From Anaerorhabdus sp964386325 (GTDB lineage Bacteria; Bacillota_I; Bacilli_A; Erysipelotrichales; Erysipelotrichaceae): a stretch of 64,000 nt of DNA. The notes beneath the pieces are model-generated. The model was not told the origin of the DNA, made no database searches, and saw only the letters and a program-made list of their open reading frames with translations. How positions within the stretch are numbered: position 1 is the stretch's first letter; every line of letters starts with the position of its first letter. This document shows positions 1 to 7,428 of the stretch, piece by piece. Location: contig CAYLQY010000002.1 in the NCBI GenBank assembly GCA_964386325.1, positions 124,001-188,000 on the forward strand, in the 5' to 3' direction. Position numbers and translations under genes: made by a program.

Positions 1-1
1 A

Positions 2-913
2 ACGGGTGCATTAGGATTACCAGAATTTGGAACAAGTTTTGTACGTGGAATGCTTGAAGTCACAAAGCCAAAGAACTTTAGTGACCTTGTCATCATTTCA
101 GGATTATCACATGGAACAGATGTTTGGCTTAATAATGCCGCAGATTTAGTTGACCAAGGTATTACACTTCAAGAAGTTATTGGATGTCGTGATGATATTA
201 TGACTTATTTATTAGCGAAGCATTTACCACCAAAAGTAGCCTTCACAATCATGGAAAGTGTTCGTAAGGGTAAGGGGTTAAATGACGAATGGGAAGCAAT
301 TATGCGTGAGCATGAGGTTCCAGATTGGTATATTGATAGTTGTAAGAAAATCAAATATATGTTCCCAAAAGCGCATGCTGTTGCCTATGTTATCATGGCG
401 GTACGTATTGCTTGGTTTAAAGTTCATTATCCACATTGGTATTATATTTCTTACTTCTCACTTCGTTGTGATGCTTATGAAATAGAAACAATGACCAAAG
501 GAATTAACGCAATCAAATCGCGACTAGAAGAGATACGTAATCGAAGAAATAATCCTGAAACAGCAAAACAAGTTACAAATCGTGAACTAGCTACATATGG
601 TGTATTAGAAGTATGTCTTGAACTCTATGCACGTGGTTATAAGATTGGTAAAATTGATTTGTATAAATCACTTGCGACAGAATTTACAGTTGAGCAAGAT
701 GACCATAAAATCATTATTCCACCTTTTACAACAATTGATGGTTTAGGTGAAAACGTAGCTAAATCAATTGTAGAAGCGAGAGAGAAAGGACCATTCCTTT
801 CTAAAGAAGATTTAACATCAAGAACACAATGTTCACTAACATTACTTCGCAAACTTGAAGTATTAGGTGCAATTGATGGTTTACAAGAAAAAAATCAAAT
901 GTCATTATTTTAA
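2..913 (+). CDS. polC: DNA polymerase III alpha subunit, PolC type (C-terminal part)
   Basis: The reading frame is open from base 2, so this is the last 303 residues of a gene that begins upstream of the window. PolC is the replicative DNA polymerase of low-GC Gram-positives and carries its own 3'-5' exonuclease. The visible part covers the end of the polymerase palm/fingers region (LSHGTDVW, KAHAVAYVIMAVR) and a C-terminal helix-hairpin-helix-like stretch (IDGLGENVAKSIVEA) that binds DNA. It sits directly upstream of rimP-nusA, as in many Bacilli. Internal ATG codons such as the one at 50 are not starts. Confidence 0.95.
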   Translation, partial: TGALGLPEFGTSFVRGMLEVTKPKNFSDLVIISGLSHGTDVWLNNAADLVDQGITLQEVIGCRDDIMTYLLAKHLPPKVAFTIMESVRKGKGLNDEWEAIMREHEVPDWYIDSCKKIKYMFPKAHAVAYVIMAVRIAWFKVHYPHWYYISYFSLRCDAYEIETMTKGINAIKSRLEEIRNRRNNPETAKQVTNRELATYGVLEVCLELYARGYKIGKIDLYKSLATEFTVEQDDHKIIIPPFTTIDGLGENVAKSIVEAREKGPFLSKEDLTSRTQCSLTLLRKLEVLGAIDGLQEKNQMSLF

Positions 914-929
914 AATAAATGGATATTTC

Positions 930-957
930 TTGCTTTTTTTCACAAAAATGATAAGAT
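930..957 (+). promoter_or_regulatory. Putative promoter of the rimP-nusA-infB operon
   Basis: A TTGCTT (930-935) lies 16 bases before TAAGAT (952-957). The TG at 949-950 makes it an extended -10 (TGaTAAGAT). It is placed between polC and the rimP leader hairpin. This is inferred from pattern only. Confidence 0.45.
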
Positions 958-976
958 AATAGATGTAAAGTAACTA

Positions 977-1000
977 AAGGAGTGGTGGAAACCACTCCTT
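977..1000 (+). terminator. Perfect 10-bp hairpin in the rimP leader (terminator or attenuator)
   Basis: AAGGAGTGGT (977-986) and ACCACTCCTT (991-1000) pair perfectly around a GGAA tetraloop. A T-rich stretch (CATTGTTGTTT) follows. The hairpin lies between the candidate promoter and the rimP ribosome binding site, so it could end polC transcripts or attenuate the operon. The T tract is broken, so strength is uncertain. Confidence 0.5.
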
Positions 1001-1023
1001 CATTGTTGTTTAAAGGAGAATGT

Positions 1024-1491
1024 ATGGATCAACTCGATAAAATTAAAGAGCTAATTTTACCCGAACTTACACCGTTTAATGTGAAACTCTATGACGTTAA
1101 ATGGGTAAACGAAAAGAAAAATCGTATTTTGCAGATTTCAATTATGAAACAGGATGGTAGCATGGACATTGATACTTGCGCTGATGTTTCAGAAAAACTA
1201 TCTTTAATACTTGATGAACAGTATCCTGAATTGGATGAATACTTTTTAGAAGTTTGTTCACCAGGAGCCGAGAGAGAAGTCAAGGAATTGAGTGAATTAG
1301 GTTATTTAATTGGGCAACATATTTATGTTCGCTTAAAACATCCAGCAAAGAAAATGTTGGAAATTGTTGGGGATTTATTAAAAGTTGAAAATGGTGAAGT
1401 AACAATGAATTACCGTGATAAAGCATTAACACGTGAAGTTACATTCAATCAAGAAGATATCGAATTCTGTCGTTTGGCAGTAAGAATATAA
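1024..1491 (+). CDS. rimP: Ribosome maturation factor RimP
   Basis: This 155-residue protein has the family length and the two-domain RimP layout: an N-terminal alpha/beta domain with the family stretch EVCSPGAEREVK (about residues 76-87) and a C-terminal SH3-like domain. RimP assists maturation of the 30S subunit. The start is set at ATG 1024 because AAAGGAG (1012-1018) sits at good spacing. An in-frame GTG at 982 lies inside the leader hairpin and has no ribosome binding site. It is the first gene of the rimP-nusA-rnpM-ylxQ-infB-rbfA operon, 23 bases before nusA. Confidence 0.93.
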   Translation: MDQLDKIKELILPELTPFNVKLYDVKWVNEKKNRILQISIMKQDGSMDIDTCADVSEKLSLILDEQYPELDEYFLEVCSPGAEREVKELSELGYLIGQHIYVRLKHPAKKMLEIVGDLLKVENGEVTMNYRDKALTREVTFNQEDIEFCRLAVRI

Positions 1492-1514
1492 AATTCAAAA
1501 GGAGAATAATAGAA

Positions 1515-3161
1515 ATGAATTTTAAAGATTTATTAAAAGCAATGCAATTAATTGAGGATGATCGTAAAATCTCAAAAGACATTGTTAAAGAAGCATTAAT
1601 GGAAGCCCTAGCAAAAGCATATCGTAAACATGTCGATATCCCAGATATTCTTGTACGTGTAGATATTAATGATAAAACAGGTAAGATTACTGTTTTCCAA
1701 CAATATTTAGTTGTTAGTGATGTAGAAGATGAAGAACTTGAAATTTCATTAGAAGAAGCAAAAGAAGAAAATCCTGAAATTCAATTAGGCGAATTCATTG
1801 AACATGAAGTATCAATTAATGATTTAGGTCGTGCTGCTGCATTATTGGCAAAGAATGTAATGAAACAAAAAATTCGTGAAGCTGAAAAACAAGCGGTATA
1901 TGATGAATACATTGATTTACTAGATGAAATGGTACTTGGTATTGTTGAATCTGTTGAAGAAAAATTCATTTTAGTTAACTTAGGTAAGACAATTGCACTA
2001 ATGCCTAAAGGTGCACAAATCCCAGGTGAACGTTATCAAGAAGGACAAAAAATTCGTGTTGTTATCACTGAATGTAATAAAGATACAAAGGGTTCTCAAG
2101 TTTTAGTATCTCGTGCAGATGCTAAGCTTGTAAAACGTTTGTTTGAAAAAGAAGTTCCAGAAATTTATCAAGGCATTGTTGAAATTCGTGGAATTGCTCG
2201 TGAAGCAGGTGAAAGAACCAAGATGGCTGTTTATTCGAAGAATGCTGATATTGATCCTCGTGGAGCTTGTATTGGGCCTCGTGGACAACGTGTTCAAGAA
2301 ATCAGTGATGAACTAAATGGTGAGAAAATCGATATCTTTGAATGGAGCGAAAATACAACTGAGTTAGTTAAAAATGCGTTAGCTCCAGCAGAAGTTATAG
2401 CGGTATTACCAACAGAAGAAAAACGCTCGTTGTTAGTTGTTGTTGATAATAGTCAATTATCATTGGCTATCGGTAAAAAAGGTAAAAATGCTCGTCTAGC
2501 AGTTAAACTTACTAATATGAAAATCGATATCAAAACAAAAGAAGAATTAATTGAACAAGGTGCTGATTTTGATAAACTAATGTTCAATTATGAAGTTGAA
2601 CAAGAAAAATTCAAACGCGAATTAGCTTCTAGAGCCATTGCTCAAATGGAACAAGAAATGGAAGTTGAAGCGATTGAGGAAGTCGTTGAAGCCACAATTG
2701 AAGAAGTTATTGAAGTTGTAGAACCAGTGATGGAAGTTCTTGAAGAAACACCAGTTGTTGAAACTATTGAAGCAGTTGAAGTAGTAGAAGAAGTTAAAAC
2801 AGCTCCGGTTATTGAACCAGTTAAGAAAGCTGAAGAAAAAATCGAAGTAGAAAAAGTTGTTAAGAAAGTTAAACGTGAACCTAAAGTGCGTACAGATTAT
2901 GTATCTGTATTTGAAAAACTTGCAGAATCACCTAAACCTAAAACAGATAAACCTGAATTTAAGAAACGTAAGAAAAAAGATGAAGACGAACGTAAATTAC
3001 GTTCAATTGATATCAAGAAGGATAAAGATTATGATATCAAACCAGTATACTCAGAAGAAGAATTGGAAGAAATCCGTTTACGTGAAGAACAAGAAGCACT
3101 TGAAGCTTACTCTGACGAAATTGATTACGATGAATTTGAGGAATACTACGAAGAAGATTAG
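1515..3161 (+). CDS. nusA: Transcription termination/antitermination factor NusA with a long acidic C-terminal tail
   Basis: NusA binds RNA polymerase and nascent RNA and modulates pausing, termination and antitermination. The N-terminal RNAP-binding domain (about 1-130) is followed by an S1 domain (about 133-200) and two KH domains carrying IGPRG (about 253) and IGKKG (about 319). The core ends near residue 350, which is the whole length of Bacillus-type NusA. The remaining ~195 residues are a low-complexity Glu/Val-rich stretch followed by Lys-rich and acidic clusters, apparently disordered. A clear ribosome binding site (AAAAGGAG) precedes ATG 1515. rnpM follows after 9 bases. Confidence 0.97.
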   Translation: MNFKDLLKAMQLIEDDRKISKDIVKEALMEALAKAYRKHVDIPDILVRVDINDKTGKITVFQQYLVVSDVEDEELEISLEEAKEENPEIQLGEFIEHEVSINDLGRAAALLAKNVMKQKIREAEKQAVYDEYIDLLDEMVLGIVESVEEKFILVNLGKTIALMPKGAQIPGERYQEGQKIRVVITECNKDTKGSQVLVSRADAKLVKRLFEKEVPEIYQGIVEIRGIAREAGERTKMAVYSKNADIDPRGACIGPRGQRVQEISDELNGEKIDIFEWSENTTELVKNALAPAEVIAVLPTEEKRSLLVVVDNSQLSLAIGKKGKNARLAVKLTNMKIDIKTKEELIEQGADFDKLMFNYEVEQEKFKRELASRAIAQMEQEMEVEAIEEVVEATIEEVIEVVEPVMEVLEETPVVETIEAVEVVEEVKTAPVIEPVKKAEEKIEVEKVVKKVKREPKVRTDYVSVFEKLAESPKPKTDKPEFKKRKKKDEDERKLRSIDIKKDKDYDIKPVYSEEELEEIRLREEQEALEAYSDEIDYDEFEEYYEED

Positions 3162-3170
3162 TGGTGAAGT

Positions 3171-3428
3171 ATGAAAAAGATTCCAATGAGAAAATGTGTT
3201 GCAACACAAGAACAATGTCCCAAGAAAGATTTATTGAGAATTGTTAAAACTCCTGAAGGTACAATTGAAGTTGATACGACAGGAAAAATGAATGGAAGAG
3301 GAGCTTATCTAAAAAAAGATGAAGCTGCTGTTGAAATAGCCAAGAAAAAAGGTGCACTTTCAAAAGCCTTAGAATGTCCGATTCCAGATGAAGTTTATGA
3401 TAAAATTCTTGAGGTAATTCGTGGATAA
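3171..3428 (+). CDS. rnpM: YlxR family RNA-binding protein (RNase P modulator type)
   Basis: An 85-residue YlxR/DUF448 protein. The family signatures are R-K-C-V-A-T near the N-terminus and the nucleic-acid-binding GRGAYLKKD stretch at about residues 43-51. YlxR proteins were recently described as RNase P modulators (RnpM). The gene sits in its usual place between nusA and ylxQ and overlaps ylxQ by 8 bases, indicating translational coupling. The two-Cys start of the typical domain (C9, C15) is present. Confidence 0.9.
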   Translation: MKKIPMRKCVATQEQCPKKDLLRIVKTPEGTIEVDTTGKMNGRGAYLKKDEAAVEIAKKKGALSKALECPIPDEVYDKILEVIRG

Positions 3429-3717
3429 AAAACTTGCAGGATATATAGGAATGGCATGCCGAGCACGTAAGATATTAATCGGTGATACGGCAATCAAAGC
3501 AATTCAAAAAAAAGATGCAAAAATTGTGTTGTTGGCTGAAGATTGTTCATTGAATACACAAAAAAAAGTACTTGATAAATGTACATTTTATCAAGTGGAG
3601 GTACTAAAAGTTGAGTCTAAGGCAGAACTTGCATATACAATTGGTCGTGCAGATGTATCGTTTGTCGCTGTTGTAGATGATGGCTTTGCCAAGGCAATAC
3701 AAAATTGTTTGAAATGA
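3421..3717 (+). CDS. ylxQ: L7Ae family ribosomal-type RNA-binding protein (YlxQ)
   Basis: This 98-residue protein has the L7Ae/L30e/S12e/Gadd45 fold sequence pattern: GYIGMACRARKILIGDTAI at the N-terminus and KIVLLAEDCS in the middle. Such proteins bind kink-turn RNA. It starts with GTG at 3421, overlapping the rnpM 3' end by 8 bases, and lies 6 bases before infB. It is a standard member of the nusA-infB operon. The precise RNA target is unknown. Confidence 0.9.
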   Translation: MDKKLAGYIGMACRARKILIGDTAIKAIQKKDAKIVLLAEDCSLNTQKKVLDKCTFYQVEVLKVESKAELAYTIGRADVSFVAVVDDGFAKAIQNCLK

Positions 3718-3723
3718 GGTGGA

Positions 3724-5574
3724 ATGATGGCAAAACAAGTAGCAGCAAGAGGTAAAAGAAGAAGCAATACAGGAAACAATAACAACAGACAACAAAAAAC
3801 ATTTATTCCGAAGAATGATGTTGTTGTAAAAGAAATTACATACACGGAAGGAATAACTGTTGGTGAGTTAGCACAAAAGTGTAATAAATCAGCGAGTGAA
3901 TTGATTAAATTACTTTTCATGTTATCAAAGATGGTAACAATCAATAGTTCTTTAGATGAAGAAACAATTCAATTGATCTGTATGGAATATGGGATTGAAG
4001 CACAAAAAGAAGAAATTGTTGATGAAGATAGTTTAGAAGATAACGAAGTTGATGATCCTAAGCTTCTTGAAGAAAGACCACCAATTGTTACTATCATGGG
4101 TCACGTAGACCATGGTAAAACTACATTGCTTGACTCTATTCGTAAAACACGTGTGGTTGAAGGTGAATTTGGTGGAATTACACAACACATTGGTGCATAC
4201 CAAGTTGTTGTGCATGGTAAAAAAGTAACCTTCTTAGATACTCCAGGACATGAAGCATTTACTGCTATGCGTGCTCGTGGAGCAAAAGTAACAGATTTAT
4301 GTATTATCGTAGTCGCTGCTGATGATGGTGTAATGCCTCAAACAAAAGAAGCAGTTGACCATGCGAAAGCGGCAGAAGTTCCTATTATTGTCGCAGTAAA
4401 TAAAATGGATAAACCAGAAGCTAATCCAGATCGTGTTATGAATGAAATGTCTGAATTAGGTCTCATGCCTGAAGAATGGGGCGGAGAAACTATTTTCGTT
4501 AAATGTAGTGCAAAAGCTGGTGAAGGAATTAAAGATATTTTAGAAACGATTTTAGTTGTTTCTGAAGTACGTGATTTTAAAGCTAATCCTAAACGTATGG
4601 CTACAGGTACAGTTATTGAAGCGAAACTTGATAAAGGTAGAGGTCCAGTAACAACATTACTTGTACAAAACGGTACATTAAAAGCTGGTGATCCAATTGT
4701 TGTTGGTGCATGTTTTGGACGTGTACGTAAGATGACAGATGATCGCGGGCGTGAAATTAAAGAAGCAGGACCATCAACTCCAGTTGAAATTATTGGTTTA
4801 AATGATGTTCCAGTTGCAGGTGATAACTTTAAGGCATTTGCATCTGAAAAAGCTGCTCGTTCAGTTGCAGAAAGACGTTCTCAAACTAAGATTGAACAAG
4901 AACGTAAATCAACTTCTGCAATGTCACTTGATGATTTAGCTGCACAAATTGAAGCTGGATCTGTTCAAGAAATCCCAGTAATCGTTAAATCAGATGTTCA
5001 AGGTACTGCTGAGGCTGTAAAAGCTTCTCTTGAAAAAATTGATGTATCTGGTATTAAGGTAAATGTTATTCGTTCACAAGCAGGTGCTATCTCTGAATCA
5101 GATGTTATGCTTGCAAGTGCGTCAAAAGCAGTTATCTATGGTTTCAACGTTCGTCCAGATGCGAATGTTCGTAAAAAAGCTGAAGAAGAAGGTATCGATA
5201 TTCGTTTGCATAACATTATCTACAAAGCAGTAGAAGAAATGGAACTTGCGATGAAAGGTATGTTAGCTCCAGTTTATGAAGAAGTAGTAATTGGTCAAGC
5301 AGTTGTTCGTCAAACATTCAAAGTATCTAAAGTTGGTACTATTGCTGGATGTATGGTGACTGATGGTAAGCTTGTTCGTGATTGTGGTGTTCGTTTAATT
5401 CGTGATGGTATTGTTGTTTATACAGGAGTTCTTGGATCATTGAAACGTTTCCAAAATGACGCTAAAGAAGTTTCAAGTGGATATGAATGTGGTATTACAA
5501 TTGAAAACTTCAATGATATTAAAGATGGCGATATCGTGGAAGCATATCAAGATCAAGAAGTTAAACAATCTTAA
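3724..5574 (+). CDS. infB: Translation initiation factor IF-2
   Basis: IF-2 is the GTPase that brings fMet-tRNA to the 30S subunit and promotes subunit joining. At 616 residues it is on the short side because the N-terminal linker is only ~110 residues. The GTPase motifs are G1 GHVDHGKT (126-133), G3 DTPGH (172-176) and G4 NKMD (226-229). Domains II, III and the initiator-tRNA-binding C-terminal domain follow. ATG 3724 and 3727 are tandem candidates behind GAGGTGG. The stop codon overlaps the rbfA start by one base. Confidence 0.97.
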   Translation: MMAKQVAARGKRRSNTGNNNNRQQKTFIPKNDVVVKEITYTEGITVGELAQKCNKSASELIKLLFMLSKMVTINSSLDEETIQLICMEYGIEAQKEEIVDEDSLEDNEVDDPKLLEERPPIVTIMGHVDHGKTTLLDSIRKTRVVEGEFGGITQHIGAYQVVVHGKKVTFLDTPGHEAFTAMRARGAKVTDLCIIVVAADDGVMPQTKEAVDHAKAAEVPIIVAVNKMDKPEANPDRVMNEMSELGLMPEEWGGETIFVKCSAKAGEGIKDILETILVVSEVRDFKANPKRMATGTVIEAKLDKGRGPVTTLLVQNGTLKAGDPIVVGACFGRVRKMTDDRGREIKEAGPSTPVEIIGLNDVPVAGDNFKAFASEKAARSVAERRSQTKIEQERKSTSAMSLDDLAAQIEAGSVQEIPVIVKSDVQGTAEAVKASLEKIDVSGIKVNVIRSQAGAISESDVMLASASKAVIYGFNVRPDANVRKKAEEEGIDIRLHNIIYKAVEEMELAMKGMLAPVYEEVVIGQAVVRQTFKVSKVGTIAGCMVTDGKLVRDCGVRLIRDGIVVYTGVLGSLKRFQNDAKEVSSGYECGITIENFNDIKDGDIVEAYQDQEVKQS

Positions 5575-5933
5575 TGAAAGTTAAACAAGAAAGAATTAAT
5601 CAAATTGTCCTTAAAGAAGTAAGTGATATTATTCAATTTACACTTAAGGATCCAACAATTGGATTTATAACTATTACGGATGTGCAAGTAACAAATGATT
5701 ATTCTTACGCAACGATTTATGTTTCTTTTCTTGGTAAACAAGAGAGAAATGAAGCAGGTATGAAAGCCTTAAATCGTGCAAAAGGATTTATTCGTTCAGA
5801 ACTTGCAAAACGATTAACAATACGAAAAGTACCAGATCTAATCTTTAAATTAGATGATACATTAAATAAGAGTCGTAAAATTGATGCGATTCTTCAAGAA
5901 ATTCATAAAAATGATGAAAAGGTCTCTAAATAG
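5574..5933 (+). CDS. rbfA: 30S ribosome-binding factor RbfA
   Basis: A 119-residue RbfA with the KH-like fold signatures: RINQIVLKEVSDII at the N-terminus, then ITDVQVTNDYSYATIYVSF, and the RKVPDLIFKLDDTL strand. RbfA helps late 30S maturation and cold adaptation. It is the last gene of the operon; its stop codon lies inside the loop and stem of the following terminator. In many relatives truB and ribF follow directly, but here they lie ~11 kb downstream. Confidence 0.94.
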   Translation: MKVKQERINQIVLKEVSDIIQFTLKDPTIGFITITDVQVTNDYSYATIYVSFLGKQERNEAGMKALNRAKGFIRSELAKRLTIRKVPDLIFKLDDTLNKSRKIDAILQEIHKNDEKVSK

Positions 5934-5945
5934 AGACTTTTTTTC
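5919..5945 (+). terminator. Rho-independent terminator after rbfA
   Basis: Stem AAGGTCTCT (5919-5927) pairs with AGAGACTTT (5932-5940), with one G-T pair and loop AAAT. The T run spans 5938-5944. The rbfA stop codon is part of the structure. Confidence 0.9.
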
Positions 5946-5954
5946 TTGTATATA

Positions 5955-5963
5955 TGCTAAACT
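5955..5963 (+). promoter_or_regulatory. Candidate extended -10 promoter for the lipoprotein gene
   Basis: TGcTAAACT lies 34 bases before the start codon at 5997 and just after the rbfA terminator. No convincing -35 is seen. Confidence 0.35.
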
Positions 5964-5996
5964 AGAACTAGAGATATTCATATAAGAGGGTGAATT

Positions 5997-6755
5997 ATGA
6001 AGAAATTAATTATATTTATTTTCTGTTTGTTACTAGTTGGTTGCCAATCAAGTGAAATACCAATAGTTTCATCAGTATCACCTGAAACAACTTCATCAAC
6101 TACAATTAAGGAAGAAGGATTAATCAAAGACTTTATAAATGAGAATGCTGTATTTGTCGGTGTTAATATCACAGCTTTTAGTAGATGGAATGTTGAGTTT
6201 AAGAATGAAGAATTTAAAAAACAAGTTGAAGATATAATACTTAATACACCATATTTTACAGAGGTCAATGCAGATAGTAATAGCGGTGGGTATGGGATTG
6301 AATTTATATTTAATGCTGGACTCGAAATAAATGTACATTGCTATGATACTAAACTAGATATCAATATAGGCGATGAACAAGTCACAAATCAAAACACGAT
6401 GGTTCAGAATAACATATTGGTTGAGTTATTTCCTAATGTGCTAATTGATAAAGAAATACGTTTGAATGATCGGGTACTAATTGGAACACTTCTTACTTAT
6501 GAAACCGATGATTATCAAGTAGCTGAAGATGGTTTAAGTATGGGATATGAATGGGAATTAACGAAGGAAGAATTTGACTTAATTAAAAATGGTGGTATTG
6601 AGGGAGTTACATCATCTTATCAAATGAGTGATTCAAATACGCCGATGAAATCTTTACCTACAAAAGAAGATATTACTAGCGTACTTTATCTGGAGTATAA
6701 AACGGATGAAGCGACAAGTATCTATTATCTAAATTATAAAATAGTTGAGAAGTAG
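5997..6755 (+). CDS. Predicted lipoprotein of unknown function
   Basis: The 252-residue product has a lipoprotein signal: a Lys-Lys start, a hydrophobic core and a lipobox LVGC with Cys16. A Ser/Thr-rich linker follows, then a mixed alpha/beta domain that is not recognised. It is monocistronic between two terminators. The start has a good ribosome binding site (AGAGGGTG). It lies immediately upstream of the WXG100/EssC locus, which may or may not be meaningful. It is predicted to be anchored to the outer face of the membrane. Confidence 0.75.
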   Translation: MKKLIIFIFCLLLVGCQSSEIPIVSSVSPETTSSTTIKEEGLIKDFINENAVFVGVNITAFSRWNVEFKNEEFKKQVEDIILNTPYFTEVNADSNSGGYGIEFIFNAGLEINVHCYDTKLDINIGDEQVTNQNTMVQNNILVELFPNVLIDKEIRLNDRVLIGTLLTYETDDYQVAEDGLSMGYEWELTKEEFDLIKNGGIEGVTSSYQMSDSNTPMKSLPTKEDITSVLYLEYKTDEATSIYYLNYKIVEK

Positions 6756-6784
6756 ACTTCACTTAAAAGAGTGAAGTTTTTTTT
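6756..6784 (+). terminator. Rho-independent terminator after the lipoprotein gene
   Basis: Perfect 8-bp stem ACTTCACT (6756-6763) / AGTGAAGT (6770-6777) with a 6-base loop, followed by a run of T to 6784. Confidence 0.9.
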
Positions 6785-6831
6785 AGGATTTTGTAATTCC
6801 TTAACTATAAATAGATAAGGAAGGTGATGAA

Positions 6832-7125
6832 ATGAAAAAAATTTATGTAGATCCAGTAAGGTTAGATGTAAGTGCTATGAAAATAGAAAGTGAAACCCAA
6901 GAATATCAGCGTTGTTATTCACTACTATTTGAAGAAGTTGAAAAAATGAAGAATGCTTGGCAAGGGAAGGATAATATTGCTTTTACAAATCAAATTAGAC
7001 AATTTGAAGGTGACTTTAAACAAATTCAAATACTTTGCCAGCAATATGCAGAATTTTTAAAAAATTCTGCAAGAGCATATCGTGAAACACAAAATGAATT
7101 AATGAATCAAGTAACAAGAATATAG
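6832..7125 (+). CDS. WXG100 (Esx) family protein 1
   Basis: A 97-residue, mostly helical protein with WQG at residues 43-45, the mid-protein turn that defines WXG100 proteins. The family forms helical hairpins exported by type VII secretion, often as dimers. Length and motif position match. A strong ribosome binding site (GGAAGGTG) precedes ATG 6832, and the gene is 9 bases before a second WXG100 gene. The order esx-esx-lipoprotein-essC-yukD-like suggests it is a substrate or structural partner of the EssC ATPase encoded at 9450. Confidence 0.85.
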   Translation: MKKIYVDPVRLDVSAMKIESETQEYQRCYSLLFEEVEKMKNAWQGKDNIAFTNQIRQFEGDFKQIQILCQQYAEFLKNSARAYRETQNELMNQVTRI

Positions 7126-7134
7126 GAGGAAAAT

Positions 7135-7428
7135 ATGGACGATATTAAAATATCACTAAGTGAAGTTTCAGAATGTGTTGGACAATTAAGAAGTCTAGGA
7201 AATCAGATTTATGATCATCTACAAATCATAAAAAAAGAAATGGATAGTTTAAATGGTTCATGGATAAGTGAATCTGGGGAGACAATCCGTGGTAAGTTTG
7301 GAGTTTTTTCAAATCGTTTTGAACAACAAAGAGAAGTAATTCAATCTTATGCAGCATTTTTAGATTTAACTGTTTCGAGTTATGATTCTTTAGAGAATAC
7401 AATAAATGCCAATGCGTCTAATTTCTAA
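7135..7428 (+). CDS. WXG100 (Esx) family protein 2, WXS variant
   Basis: Also 97 residues, with Trp43 at the same position as in its neighbour. The motif reads W-I-S followed by ESGE, a degenerate WXG turn. The two helical arms and GxW context (NGSWISESGETI) match the family. It is likely the heterodimer partner or a second substrate. The ribosome binding site is AGGAGG, and its 3' end overlaps the next gene by 23 bases. Confidence 0.82.
   Translation: MDDIKISLSEVSECVGQLRSLGNQIYDHLQIIKKEMDSLNGSWISESGETIRGKFGVFSNRFEQQREVIQSYAAFLDLTVSSYDSLENTINANASNF

Noticed and set aside
982..1023. GTG-started N-terminal extension of rimP
   Set aside because: It lies in the leader hairpin, has no ribosome binding site, and ATG 1024 has a good one.
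2640..2850. Possible DNA repeat array in nusA
   Set aside because: The repetition is codon-level Glu/Val low complexity without a fixed unit length, so not a CRISPR or tandem repeat.
2857..3174. 105-residue frame overlapping the nusA 3' end
   Set aside because: It arises from the low-complexity acidic tail of nusA in another frame and has no start signals.
3591..3944. Reverse-strand frames rich in Leu/Cys over the ylxQ/infB junction
   Set aside because: They are the complement of Lys/Asn-rich codons of infB; no start signals or conservation pattern.
6799..6820. Imperfect palindrome CCTTAACTAT/ATAGATAAGG before the first WXG100 gene
   Set aside because: One arm mismatch and overlap with the ribosome binding site; not convincing as an operator.
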